Positions 46,971 through 57,511 of a DNA stretch of 64,000 nt are shown piece by piece. Origin of the DNA: Candidatus Saccharimonadota bacterium (GTDB lineage: Bacteria > Patescibacteriota > Saccharimonadia > Saccharimonadales > Saccharimonadaceae); assembly GCA_009785325.1 (NCBI GenBank), contig WQWN01000001.1, positions 62,001 to 126,000 on the forward strand, written 5' to 3'. A program made the position numbers and the translations under genes. Every line of letters starts with the position of its first letter. Within the stretch, counting starts at the first letter, position 1. A model generated the notes under the pieces. That model saw only the letters and a list, made by a program, of their open reading frames with translations. It made no database searches and had not been told where the DNA came from.

Positions 46971-49844
46971 ATGTCAGAGATATTTAGTTTTCTTCTACAT
47001 CCGATGGTATGGATCCCACTAGTGGGAGTTTTATCGTATTTGACGTATCGAAACTATAAAAAACTTGATCAGATGAAAGTGATCGAGTCTGATAGTGTTT
47101 TGTTAGTTTTGGAAATCCCAAAGACGAATGATAAAAAGGAGCTAGCAGCGGAACAGCTGTTTGCGTCTTTACATGGGATTTTGCGCGACAAAGTGGAACT
47201 GAAGAATAATGCGGGAGTACAGGAGCATCTGAGCTTTGAGATTGCGAGTGTGAATGGGCAAATACGTTTCTACGTGTGGACACCGAAGATATTGCAGAGT
47301 TTTGTGGAAGGACAGATTTACTCGCAATATCCGACTGTGCAGATATATGAGGCGACAGAGGATTATGTAACGCACATCAAAGATCATGCGGTATGTTATA
47401 GCTCAGAGTTGACACTGACAGACAATGAGGCGTTGCCGATTAAGACTTTTGACAACTTCGAAGTAGACCCACTTGCTGGAATTACTGGAACACTAGCTAA
47501 GTTGGAATCTACAGGAGAGGAGCTTTGGGTGCAGATACTTGTTCGGCCGATTGCGGACGACTGGCACAGAGAATCGGATAGTTGGATTAAGAAGGTGAAA
47601 AGTGGGCGGATGGGTTTTGTGTTTGACTTCACGTGGTTACTATCGGCTCTGGAGGCTTTATGGAAACCACCTGAAGGGGGGATAGGGGTTTCGACAACCC
47701 AAGCGGAATTAAGTGAACGAGATAAGACGCGATGTTCGAAGGCAGAAGAAAAGGCGACGAAGCTCGGGTTTGCAGTGAAGATCCGCATGGTGTATCTCGG
47801 TGGAGATCAAACAAACGCGAAGCGACACATGCAAGCACTCGTAGGATCATTTAAACAATACAACAGCACAAACCTAAACGGATTTAAGATGATAGCGGGA
47901 TCGTTTAGTCCTGGAGAAATTGAGAAATATCGACTGCGAGCGTTTACAGATAGTGGATTTACGCTGAATATATCTGAATTAGCGAGCGTGTATCACTTGC
48001 CACATACAAACGTAGAAACGCCAAATATCGTCTGGGCTAGCAGCAAAACAGCTGAGCCGCCGGCGAAATTGCCGATGTTGACTGGCGATCAGGCGGTGGA
48101 TGAAAATATTTCAGCGTTTGGAATAACGAATTTCCGTGGGATTAGCCATCAGTTTGGGATGTCGAGACGAGATCGAAATAGGCATCTGTATATTATCGGG
48201 CAGACTGGGGCAGGGAAGTCGGGTACTTTGGAGCTTCTGGCGCTGTCAGATATCTATCATCAGCAAGGATACGCAGTGATTGATCCACATGGTGATTTTG
48301 CGGTGAATAACATGAAGTTTATTCCTAAAAATCGAATTGAAGATGTTGTGTATTTTAATCCAGCAGATACGGCTTATCCAGTGGCGTTTAATCCGCTGGA
48401 GGTTACTGATCCTAATCGAAAGCCTAATATTTCTTCGGAAGTGATTGGGGTTCTTAAAAGGATGTTTGGAGAGAGCTGGGGACCGAGGCTGGAGTATATT
48501 TTGCGGTATACGATTTTGGCACTTTTGGATCGACCAGAGACTACGATGCTTGATATCACTAGGATGCTAACAGATAAAAAGTTTCGAAAGGAGACTTTGG
48601 AGTACTGTAAAGATGTGACTGTTTTGCAGTTTTGGAAGGGAGAGTTCGGACAGTGGGGAGATAAGCAAGTAAATGAAGCGATTGCTCCTGTTCTAAATAA
48701 GGTAGGGGCGTTTACGGCAAACCCAATTATTCGAAACATTATCGGGCAGCCGAAGAGTTCATTTAATGTGCGGGAAATTATGGACGAAGGGAAGATTTTG
48801 ATCGTAAATCTTTCTAAGGGACTAATTGGGGAAGATAATGCAGCGATTCTGGGAGCGTTTTTAGTGACAAAAGTACAGCTTGCGGCGATGAGTCGAAGTG
48901 ATATTTCGGACGTAGCAGACCGGCGACCATTTTATCTTTATGTGGATGAATTTCAGAACTTTGCGACAGATTCGTTTGCGGTGATTTTGTCTGAGGCTAG
49001 AAAATACGGACTAAATCTGACGGTGGCAAACCAGTATATATCACAGATGACAGATTCCGTGCGAGATGCGGTGTTTGGAAACGTGGGATCGATGATTTCG
49101 TTTAGGGTTTCCGCGGACGACGCACCGCTTCTGGCGAAACAATTTGAACCACAATTTGAAGCACAGGACCTACTACAGATGCACAATAGGCATTTTGTGA
49201 TTAATATGATTATTAATGGAGAAAAAACACCCGCGTTTAGTGCAAAGACTTTGAATCTTCCTGAAACTTCGATTGACTATTCGAGTGCTATTATTGAGCA
49301 TTCGAGACGAAATTTCGCACGAGATCGAACGGAGGTGGAAGCGGAAATTGCGAAGGTTATTTCACAGGCGGAAGAATGGAAAGACGATCTAAAAGAACAA
49401 GGGTCACAAGGAGGTGTGCGAGATAGTAGCGGTAGCGAACTGAGACCAAAGACATGGGCGCAGCAAAACTTTATGAAAATGAGCCCAAACCAACGAGAGA
49501 ATAAAGAACCGCGACGAGGACTGAAGGATCTCGGGAGTCTATATAACCAGATGAAGAGCGAACAGAACCCCTTAATAAGATCTGAGGCAACACAGAAGAC
49601 TGAAAAGAGAGAAGAGACTGCAAGTATTAAACCTCCAGGAAATGAAATGGTACGCGAAAAAGTGGCCAGTGTACGAAGTAGTGAAAATGGTGGAGAGTTA
49701 CGTATCCAGAGAAGAATGGAAGGTAGCGCAGTACGACAGAACACTACAGCAACTCAGTCACGAGACAGCGCCCAGCAGGGCAGTGCAATGCCGCGACAAC
49801 GAGCACGAAGAAGGCGCGGCGGAAAGCCATTAAGTAAGAATTAA
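46971..49844 (+). CDS. VirD4/TraG-like (FtsK-HerA superfamily) membrane-anchored ATPase with basic disordered C-terminus
   Basis: N-terminal TM; LYIIGQTGAGKSGTLELL, VIDPHGDFA, FYLYVDEFQNFATDSF, LNLTVANQYISQM; C-term RQRARRRRGGKPLSKN. Confidence 0.85.
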   Translation: MSEIFSFLLHPMVWIPLVGVLSYLTYRNYKKLDQMKVIESDSVLLVLEIPKTNDKKELAAEQLFASLHGILRDKVELKNNAGVQEHLSFEIASVNGQIRFYVWTPKILQSFVEGQIYSQYPTVQIYEATEDYVTHIKDHAVCYSSELTLTDNEALPIKTFDNFEVDPLAGITGTLAKLESTGEELWVQILVRPIADDWHRESDSWIKKVKSGRMGFVFDFTWLLSALEALWKPPEGGIGVSTTQAELSERDKTRCSKAEEKATKLGFAVKIRMVYLGGDQTNAKRHMQALVGSFKQYNSTNLNGFKMIAGSFSPGEIEKYRLRAFTDSGFTLNISELASVYHLPHTNVETPNIVWASSKTAEPPAKLPMLTGDQAVDENISAFGITNFRGISHQFGMSRRDRNRHLYIIGQTGAGKSGTLELLALSDIYHQQGYAVIDPHGDFAVNNMKFIPKNRIEDVVYFNPADTAYPVAFNPLEVTDPNRKPNISSEVIGVLKRMFGESWGPRLEYILRYTILALLDRPETTMLDITRMLTDKKFRKETLEYCKDVTVLQFWKGEFGQWGDKQVNEAIAPVLNKVGAFTANPIIRNIIGQPKSSFNVREIMDEGKILIVNLSKGLIGEDNAAILGAFLVTKVQLAAMSRSDISDVADRRPFYLYVDEFQNFATDSFAVILSEARKYGLNLTVANQYISQMTDSVRDAVFGNVGSMISFRVSADDAPLLAKQFEPQFEAQDLLQMHNRHFVINMIINGEKTPAFSAKTLNLPETSIDYSSAIIEHSRRNFARDRTEVEAEIAKVISQAEEWKDDLKEQGSQGGVRDSSGSELRPKTWAQQNFMKMSPNQRENKEPRRGLKDLGSLYNQMKSEQNPLIRSEATQKTEKREETASIKPPGNEMVREKVASVRSSENGGELRIQRRMEGSAVRQNTTATQSRDSAQQGSAMPRQRARRRRGGKPLSKN

Positions 49845-50345
49845 AACGACTGTATCACCTACTAATTAGCGATACTTGGGTTATTGTGGTTATAATAGTG
49901 ACAAAAATAAATGCGAACATAAACCGAACTTACATGATTTTTAGATGTTTCGATAATGATCTAGTCGAAACTCAGAGTGTATCATGATAATTACATGTGT
50001 AGATATGAGTTAATCTGCGAAGATCGACTATGGTGTATATTTGAGAAGACTCAGAGCGGAATAGAAGTATCATATATATTCAAGTAAAGTAGTATGTACT
50101 GTGGTTGGGAGTTAGATACGAAAAATAGGGGAAACTAGAAAATACAAGGTGATCAAGTTGATAGGGTGGGCGAAAGACGAGTATGTGATCGTGCTTGAGC
50201 TATATTGTTTACGTCGCACAATGTATCTTTTGCGACGCTATAGGTGTTTAAGGTGAAGAGTCAAATAACTCTCTATAATAAATATATATCACGCTACTAT
50301 CATATACTATATGTCAGTATCCCCCTATTTAAGGTCGGGAAGACT

Positions 50346-50400
50346 ATATTTAGAGAACCTACGCGGTCTCCTTTATGCATCTCTCCTAGGATCTCTAAAT
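50346..50400. repeat. Inverted repeat / hairpin in the long intergenic region
   Basis: TATTTAGAGA-a-CCTA ... TAGG-a-TCTCTAAATA. Confidence 0.7.
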
Positions 50401-50740
50401 ACACCACAGTAACCCTCTCACTTGCCTGAATACTAGCAGGGGGATAATACAGCATAGACTAGCAACTGAACTCATATACTGCCAATCCATTTTCCTCGCA
50501 CGAAAACCGAACAAGAGTCCCTCTACTTTCTGGTTCGTGGAGTTTTCCACAACGTACTATTCGCCTATTTGCATTTTCGTGAAAATATTTTTTACTACCC
50601 TACTACCCTGCTTCACATCTGTGGAGTATTGTATTTGACTTTTATCCTATTGAATTGTATTATATAGTTTTTACTTTTCCCGAACATTTTCCGAACATGT
50701 CAAAAGGAGAGAAAAAGGTGAGCGCCCTGCTCTACTACTA

Positions 50741-51658
50741 TTACAGGCGGTAGTATGCCCTACCCCTGATGCGGATGTCGAGATATTCAGGACGAAGACC
50801 TTCTGTGTTGAGAAAATAAATAAGATGCTTGATATCCTCAGCTTGTTCAGCTGGAGAGCGGTCAATAGCAAGCTTAAACAAGTGGTCGTAGCCGTCAATA
50901 TGGACATTGAGCTGGCGAGTCATACCGATCGGAATACGAGCTTGATAAATAGTGAGTTCAAGAAGTTGGAGGTCGGAGACGAGACGACCAACGAATTCGA
51001 GAAAGCGATTACTAATAATGGCTGTTTCACCGAGGCGAATATTGAGATGATTGTCGTCAATAATGGTGAGTTGCGGATGTTCGTGATGGTTAATCATAAA
51101 GGCGCGACCGTGATGATCAACGTAGTAGTTTTGGTCTGCAATAGTCCAGACCGCAACAGGGGTGCGAAAAACGAGATGAAAGGTGGTCTCAGTAGTGAAA
51201 AGTCCACGAGACGAAGTAGCAGCGATCCGCTCGATTTCAGGGTGACTAGCTTGCAGGTGGGCAAGAAGAGTGTCCTTTCGCAGAAAGAAACTGAAACGCT
51301 CGAGAGAATTAGTATTGAAGTAGTCGTCGATAGTAGCGATATATGACGAGACATCGGTGATGTTAGTATCGACAGGGTAGACCCCTGCCCTGCTAACATA
51401 CTGCGAAAGAAGTACTATAAGGAGCGTAGATGTGGTGGCGACAATAACAAATATCGCGAAAATGCGACGACGAAGCTGGTTGAGTTCATGAGTTTTTTTA
51501 CGCAAAGAAGTTTCATCATCGCTCTTGCGGTACCCAGAAAGGGTTTGATTGCGACGAAAAGTACTACTAGGCATGGCGGCGTCTTGAGATTTTGAACTTG
51601 AAGAAGAACTGGCCTGTACACGACGACGGGTAGGTTGAGGTTTTTTACGGATAAACAT
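50741..51658 (-). CDS. ftsQ: FtsQ/DivIB-like division protein
   Basis: Cytoplasmic basic N-term, TM FAIFVIVATTSTLLIVLLS, POTRA-like region; downstream of murG. Confidence 0.7.
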   Translation of the reverse strand: MFIRKKPQPTRRRVQASSSSSSKSQDAAMPSSTFRRNQTLSGYRKSDDETSLRKKTHELNQLRRRIFAIFVIVATTSTLLIVLLSQYVSRAGVYPVDTNITDVSSYIATIDDYFNTNSLERFSFFLRKDTLLAHLQASHPEIERIAATSSRGLFTTETTFHLVFRTPVAVWTIADQNYYVDHHGRAFMINHHEHPQLTIIDDNHLNIRLGETAIISNRFLEFVGRLVSDLQLLELTIYQARIPIGMTRQLNVHIDGYDHLFKLAIDRSPAEQAEDIKHLIYFLNTEGLRPEYLDIRIRGRAYYRL

Positions 51659-51720
51659 AATATTATTTCTCTATTAAAACATTAGCACAACAGAGGTGCG
51701 AGCGCAAGATTACCATACTA

Positions 51721-52893
51721 CTAACGACGGATCGTATCGAGAACTAGCTGAGCGACCTGAGTAGCAGAATCGGGGCGAGCGAGGGTGTGGATTTGGCTAC
51801 TGAGACGAGAGCGACGCTCAGGATCGTCGAGGAGTTTTTTAACTGCACGAGTGAGAGCAGCCGGGTCATTTGCTATAAGCTCGTCAGGAACGATAACAGC
51901 AGCATTATGGCGTTTGAGAAAGTCGGCGTTTTTGACTTGGTGACGACCTGGAAGTTGAGCATTTGGAATGATAATGGCGGGTTTTGCGGCGTTGGCGAGT
52001 TCGATAATTGCAGTAGCACCAGCACGGGCGACAACGATATCAGCAGCTTGAAGATGATCGACATAATTACCTGAAAGAAAGGCAAATATTTTAAAATCGG
52101 GATGTTTAGTAGTGTCGAGTGATGATTTTATTTCGTCAAAATGCTCAGTACCAGTGACTAGTGCGATCGAGGTAATCGGAAGAAGATGTTCGAGCTGATG
52201 AATAGCAGACTCATTAATGCGCTTAGCACCAAGACCACCACCAGTAATGAAGACTAGTGGCTTTGCAGAGTTGAAACCGAGGGAGGTTTTGAGTTCGCGA
52301 CGAGTTTTTAGCCCTACAGGAGTGAATGCTTGAGCGGTCGGAATACCTGTGTAGCGGGCTTTGGATTCAGGGTAGTTATAGTTCTCAAGCGGCATGCCCG
52401 TAGCAATACGAGTAGCATAACCAGAGAGAAAGCGATTAGTGAGACCTGGTACTGTGTCGGAATCATGAATAACGAAAGGAATATTAAACATGCGAGCGAC
52501 AACACCAACTGGTAGACAGACGTAGCCACCTTTAAGAAATATGATATCAGGACGCAGGATAATAAGCTTAATAAAGGACTGGATGAAGCCGAGAAAAATA
52601 AGAAAAAGATCGCGGAAATTAAGGAGAATAATGAGGGGGTTTTTAAGATAGTCGGCGGCGGTGAAGCCTGAATAGCGACGAAATTTACCTGCAAAGATGC
52701 GAGAGATTTTTACTCCCCTGCTCCGCGAGTCGATAAGTTTTTTAGCTGAGGCGTAGAACTTAAAGTCAGTCCAGAGATAAATGCGGGATCCTGGCGAAAG
52801 AGTGCGAAGCTCGGTGATAACGGCGGAAATAGGCGTAACATGACCACCTGAGCCGCCACCTGCTGTAAGGATTTTTAGTGGGCGCTTTTTCAT
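51721..52893 (-). CDS. murG: UDP-N-acetylglucosamine-LPS/lipid I GlcNAc transferase
   Basis: LTAGGGSGGHVTP, FITGGGLGAKRIN, VARAGATAIIELANAAKPAIIIPNAQLPGRHQVKNADFL. Confidence 0.94.
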   Translation of the reverse strand: MKKRPLKILTAGGGSGGHVTPISAVITELRTLSPGSRIYLWTDFKFYASAKKLIDSRSRGVKISRIFAGKFRRYSGFTAADYLKNPLIILLNFRDLFLIFLGFIQSFIKLIILRPDIIFLKGGYVCLPVGVVARMFNIPFVIHDSDTVPGLTNRFLSGYATRIATGMPLENYNYPESKARYTGIPTAQAFTPVGLKTRRELKTSLGFNSAKPLVFITGGGLGAKRINESAIHQLEHLLPITSIALVTGTEHFDEIKSSLDTTKHPDFKIFAFLSGNYVDHLQAADIVVARAGATAIIELANAAKPAIIIPNAQLPGRHQVKNADFLKRHNAAVIVPDELIANDPAALTRAVKKLLDDPERRSRLSSQIHTLARPDSATQVAQLVLDTIRR

Positions 52894-54158
52894 TTTTTAC
52901 TCCTGCGATTATAGCTTACTGGGATGGTTTGGCGACGTTTTGGCGGGACGATCTTGGATGATTTAGATACAGGATCAGGGGCAGGAGTATGAGCTGATTC
53001 GGTGGAAAGCTGAAAAGCAAGACCGAGAGCAAAAGCAATAAAAATCATACTAGTTCCTCCTGCAGAGAGAAATGGAAGCGTAATACCTGTAAGGGGAACA
53101 AGCCCAATCATAGCCATGACATTGGTGAAAAAATGAGCAGCAACCCAGGCAAAAATACCAATAACGATAGCTCGACTAGTTGGGTCATGAAGGTGTCGCA
53201 CGAGATACAGGAGACGTAGAAGTAGAGCTAGAAAAACGCCTAATGTAAAGACGAGACCGACAAACCCGAACGTCTCACCCATGATAGCAAAAATTGAATC
53301 GTTGAGGGGTTCGGGGAGATATCCAGCCGCTTGGAGACTGTTGCCGATCCCTACACCAAAGAGACCACCTGATCCAATTGCGACCTTTGCGTGTGTAATA
53401 TGATAAGAACCATCGTCGACAATAACGGTAGGGTCGTTTGTGAAAAAAGTCGTGACGCGGTCGATGCGATGTGGCGACATGAGAATAAATCCAACCCCTA
53501 TGACAAGAGCGCCTAATGTAGAAATGATGAGGAATTTTTTATTGATACCCGAGAGAAAGACTTGAAGAAATGCAATAGCAGCGAGGACAACACCCGTGCC
53601 AAGGTCGCGCTGAAGAACAACGACAAAAAGCATCGTAACAGCGACAATAGTAGAAGTAAGGAAGAGTGTGCGGCGAGTATTGACTTCATCAGTGCGGACG
53701 GCAACACCTAGAATTGCAGCGAGATATATGAGAAGGCCGAGTTTAAGGAACTCGGCGGGCTGGAAAGAGAAGCCAAGATTAAGCCACCGACAAGCACCAA
53801 GCGAGCATTGAGTGAATGGAAGTGCAGTACCACCGAACATGTATGGGATACTTCCGATAAAAAGTATTATACTGGCAAGAATGCCTGCTGCGAAAATCCA
53901 TTTAGCGTATTTTTTGACTACACTGATAGGGAATTTGAATGCAAAAATGAAAGCAGCGAGCGCCATGATAACATTACGGAGTTGAGCAAGAAAGAAGAAA
54001 TTAGAGCTATATGTAGTGCCGCGAAGAGTGTTGGAGACGTTGGCGACCTGAGGACCGATCTGGAAGATCATAATGAGTCCGAAGAGCATCAGAACCACCA
54101 TGAAAAGTGCGATCATAAGATCAGGACGATGCTTACGAATAATACTTCTCGTCTGCAC
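52890..54158 (-). CDS. ftsW: SEDS-family cell division protein
   Basis: SLGACRWLNLGFSFQPAEFLKLGLLIYLA, VVVLQRDLGTGVVL, GLVPLTGITLPFLSAGGTSMI. Confidence 0.94.
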   Translation of the reverse strand: MQTRSIIRKHRPDLMIALFMVVLMLFGLIMIFQIGPQVANVSNTLRGTTYSSNFFFLAQLRNVIMALAAFIFAFKFPISVVKKYAKWIFAAGILASIILFIGSIPYMFGGTALPFTQCSLGACRWLNLGFSFQPAEFLKLGLLIYLAAILGVAVRTDEVNTRRTLFLTSTIVAVTMLFVVVLQRDLGTGVVLAAIAFLQVFLSGINKKFLIISTLGALVIGVGFILMSPHRIDRVTTFFTNDPTVIVDDGSYHITHAKVAIGSGGLFGVGIGNSLQAAGYLPEPLNDSIFAIMGETFGFVGLVFTLGVFLALLLRLLYLVRHLHDPTSRAIVIGIFAWVAAHFFTNVMAMIGLVPLTGITLPFLSAGGTSMIFIAFALGLAFQLSTESAHTPAPDPVSKSSKIVPPKRRQTIPVSYNRRSKK

Positions 54159-55196
54159 CTAGATAATTCCTCCAGTGAGGGCTACGACTAGACCAAAGAA
54201 TGCAGTCATAGCACCAATAATCCAGAAACGCATAGTGATCTTAGTTTCTTCCCAGCCGCGGGCTTCGAGGTGATGATGGATGGGCGCAGAGACAAAGATT
54301 TTGCGTTTTAAGATCTTTTTGGACAGGATTTGAATAGCACTACTGCCAGCTTCTACTACGAAGAGGAAGCCAATAATAGGAATGAGGAGGATTGAATTAG
54401 TGAGAATAGCGAGAACTGCAAGAGTAGTACCAAATGCAAAAGATCCAACATCACCCATCATGAAACGGGCTGGGTAAATATTGAACCAGACATAGGCGAG
54501 AAGGGCGCCGACAACAGTGAAAGCAAATTCGGCCATACCGAGATTGCCTTGGAGGAGTGCGATAGAAGCGAAGGAGCCGTAAGCGAGGATAAGGAGACCA
54601 CCAGCAAGACCGTCGAGCCCGTCGGTGATGTTGACGGCATTGCCGGTGGCGACGATGGCGAAAGCGAAGAATGGGATAGTAAGCCAACCAATAAAGAATT
54701 CGCCGAAGTATGGAATGAAGATATAGTCGATACCGAGGCGTTCATAACACCACCAACCGATCGCGAGACCGAGAATGGCGATCATGGTGAATTTTGCGCC
54801 AGAACGGAGGCCTGCAACGCCTTTTCCGTGACCAAAAATATTAATAATATCATCAAGAAGACCGACGATACCACCACCGATAAGTGCGGCGAGTGGAAGC
54901 CACGTCTGACTGCGATCGAGGTTGAAGGCAAAAGTGATTACGGCGATAGTAATTACACCGATGATACCTGCCATAGTGGGGAACTTACGGCCACCATTAA
55001 ATTTGTGGGCATGAAGCTTATTGAATACTTCTAACTTCTCCCCTGTCGTAGTGGTGCTGCGTTGCTTCTTCCAGAATTTATACTTGTAAGCAAAATATGT
55101 ATAAATAGGTGTAAGCATCATGGCGAGCAGAAACGCGATGATACTAAAGACCATCATATAGAGCATTTCGTCGGCAATTTGCGGTAGTGATGTCAT
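54159..55196 (-). CDS. mraY: Phospho-N-acetylmuramoyl-pentapeptide transferase
   Basis: FPTMAGIIGV, GLLDDIIN, NITDGLDGLAGG, MMGDVGSFAFG, PIHHHLEARGWEE. Confidence 0.95.
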   Translation of the reverse strand: MTSLPQIADEMLYMMVFSIIAFLLAMMLTPIYTYFAYKYKFWKKQRSTTTTGEKLEVFNKLHAHKFNGGRKFPTMAGIIGVITIAVITFAFNLDRSQTWLPLAALIGGGIVGLLDDIINIFGHGKGVAGLRSGAKFTMIAILGLAIGWWCYERLGIDYIFIPYFGEFFIGWLTIPFFAFAIVATGNAVNITDGLDGLAGGLLILAYGSFASIALLQGNLGMAEFAFTVVGALLAYVWFNIYPARFMMGDVGSFAFGTTLAVLAILTNSILLIPIIGFLFVVEAGSSAIQILSKKILKRKIFVSAPIHHHLEARGWEETKITMRFWIIGAMTAFFGLVVALTGGII

Positions 55197-55202
55197 AGTA
55201 AA

Positions 55203-56981
55203 TTATCCTCTCGGTCTTAAATTTAGATATTGTATCAGCCAGTTGGAAATGTCTGTAAAGATCGGCTGAGCAGCCAAAGCCCCCTCTAGAGTAACACCTG
55301 GCGTGCTATTGTAGACCTTTATCATAATAGTATACCTCGGTTCAGTGTCGCCGCCAAATCCAATATATGTAGCAATCGTGCTATCCATGCGATATTCAAG
55401 TACGCCGTGCTCATTTAGGAGGAGCATTTCGGAAGTTCCGGTTTTACCACCAATCATAAACCCTGGACGATCGTAACGCGAAAACCATGCAGAACTTCGA
55501 GCGTCTGTGAGGACAGTACGCATAAAAGCGCTGGTTTCGGCACTGATAGTTTGCCTGTATGACCTAGGGGGACTCGGAATGAAGCGGTCGTCCTCCATCG
55601 TACCTGCAAGAATAGATGGCTCAATAAAGCGGCCGCCGTTTATGAGAGAGTTGAAGGCGTTTGCTGTTTGAATTAGCGTGATATTCATACCTTGACCGAA
55701 AGTCATGTTTGAATAGCTGACGGCCGCGCCTGGAATGTCGGGACGAGGGATGAGACCAGCAGCTTCATAAAGTTCGATACCTGTGCGGCGACCGAAACCG
55801 AATTTATCGTGGAAGTAGTCAAAAATGATGTCGCGAGAGGCACGAGTGATGGTCTGGGTGTTGTTTGTGCCGTCTAGGCGCTGTGCGATGTCGATCATAC
55901 CTGTATTGAGCGAGCGATTAAATGCGTGCTGCATAGTGAAAGTTTGATTGTTTAATCCCCTGCTAGCTGGAGCATTGCAAATTTGTCGATCTTCAATAGG
56001 TACACAATCACGGTTTAAATAGGTAGTTTGTGGAGTAATGACACCACGGTCGAGACCGAGAGCGATAGTAAAAGTTTTAATGGTGGAGCCTGGCTCAAAC
56101 GGAGCGCTGAGCGCGGGGTTAAAGAAGAGGGAAGCATCTTCGACACGATGAAATTCGGCAGGATTATAGGATGGGTAATTCGCCACTGCCAAGATAGCAC
56201 TAGTCTGAGGGTCCATGACAATTACAGATCCGCGATCAACATTGAGACGCTCGAGTCCAGCACGGAGGTAACGCTCAGTGATAAATTGGATGTTTTTGTC
56301 GATCGTGAGGACGATATCTTCGCCATGCACTGCAGGACGGAAAATATTATTGTCGCCGATAGTGAGCGGAACTTGATTGACGTCAGTGACAGTCTGTAAG
56401 AGTCCGTCTCTACCGCGGAGGCGCGATTCAAAAGTCTCCTCCACTCCATACTGACCGACGCCTTCGTGATTGACGAATCCGAGAGTTTGGGCGGCAAGAG
56501 AGTTTTCGATATAAACACGCTCTGTGCGCTCATGAAAACCAACACCTCTAAGGTTTTCGGCTTTAATCATCTCTGCTTGAGTGCGGGAAAGGCGCGCAGC
56601 AACAACCTGATAGCGAGAGTTTGTGCGAGCAATAGCCTCTCGGAGGTCTTGGGTAATATTGCCACCGGCAACTTCGCGGATAATGCGCTCGACAGCTTCG
56701 GCATTGTCGGCGCGTGCAATGTCGTGCGGGTCAAGAAACACTGTGTAGACGAGATTGTTTTTTACGAGCGGCGCAGGAACACCACGATCCATCGCAAAAA
56801 TGCGGCCACGACGCGCAGGGATAGTAAGACGACTAATATGTTCGGCATTTGCCATGAGAACGTACTGTTGATGGTCGATAATTTGAAGTTGAAAAAGACG
56901 AATAATAATAGCTGCAATACCGAGGAGAAGGAACGCGGTAATGATATCTGTGCGGCTATTAAACTTTAGTCTGAGAACCAT
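55203..56981 (-). CDS. ftsI: Penicillin-binding protein (class B transpeptidase, FtsI)
   Basis: PARRGRIFAMD, PFEPGSTIKTFTIA, SYSNMTFGQGMNIT, GKTGTSEM. Confidence 0.94.
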   Translation of the reverse strand: MVLRLKFNSRTDIITAFLLLGIAAIIIRLFQLQIIDHQQYVLMANAEHISRLTIPARRGRIFAMDRGVPAPLVKNNLVYTVFLDPHDIARADNAEAVERIIREVAGGNITQDLREAIARTNSRYQVVAARLSRTQAEMIKAENLRGVGFHERTERVYIENSLAAQTLGFVNHEGVGQYGVEETFESRLRGRDGLLQTVTDVNQVPLTIGDNNIFRPAVHGEDIVLTIDKNIQFITERYLRAGLERLNVDRGSVIVMDPQTSAILAVANYPSYNPAEFHRVEDASLFFNPALSAPFEPGSTIKTFTIALGLDRGVITPQTTYLNRDCVPIEDRQICNAPASRGLNNQTFTMQHAFNRSLNTGMIDIAQRLDGTNNTQTITRASRDIIFDYFHDKFGFGRRTGIELYEAAGLIPRPDIPGAAVSYSNMTFGQGMNITLIQTANAFNSLINGGRFIEPSILAGTMEDDRFIPSPPRSYRQTISAETSAFMRTVLTDARSSAWFSRYDRPGFMIGGKTGTSEMLLLNEHGVLEYRMDSTIATYIGFGGDTEPRYTIMIKVYNSTPGVTLEGALAAQPIFTDISNWLIQYLNLRPRG

Positions 56982-56985
56982 AGCG

Positions 56986-57342
56986 CTACTGGCCCATGGA
57001 TCTGATTTCAGTCGGCTCCGTCATTTCTCTTGCAACTGCAGACTCTTCGATAGCACTAAGCGCTGTGAGGCGGGCGTTTTCAATTTCTAGATCCTGTTTT
57101 CGGTTGGTGAGTTCAGAAATTTGTGCGTCTATGCGTTGCGCTTCGTAGTCATAGCTAGTGATACGAGCAGCTTGAGTAAGATAAATTAAACCTAGTACTG
57201 TAACCACAAGTGCAACAAAGACTGTGTGGGTCACGGGACCAAATTTATTCTCGAACCGATATTTAACCGTGTTCTGGTTGCGGTTCCAACTACTAACGCG
57301 TCGTGACGGCACGAATTGAGTGTTGATGTTCTTGTTTCGCAT
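56986..57342 (-). CDS. FtsL-like small bitopic division protein
   Basis: Single TM THTVFVALVVTVLGLIYLTQA then coiled-coil-like; position between rsmH and ftsI. Confidence 0.7.
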   Translation of the reverse strand: MRNKNINTQFVPSRRVSSWNRNQNTVKYRFENKFGPVTHTVFVALVVTVLGLIYLTQAARITSYDYEAQRIDAQISELTNRKQDLEIENARLTALSAIEESAVAREMTEPTEIRSMGQ

Positions 57343-57460
57343 GTTTTACTCTTATCATATGTTTGTTTTTGTTTGTTTTGATTTTTGTTGAGCTCCCGCG
57401 ACGCGACTCTAATACACGTACGGGAAGATGTTCCAATTAAGCACAAAATATACAAGTGAA

Positions 57461-57498
57461 CTTGCCCTCTGCTAACTGTATTATGGCAGAGCGGCAAG
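57461..57498 (-). promoter_or_regulatory. Strong 12-bp stem-loop upstream of ftsL (attenuator-like)
   Basis: Minus CTTGCC-g-CTCTGC cataatacagtta GCAGAG-GGCAAG. Confidence 0.65.
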
Positions 57499-57511
57499 CC
57501 CAAAGCCTACA

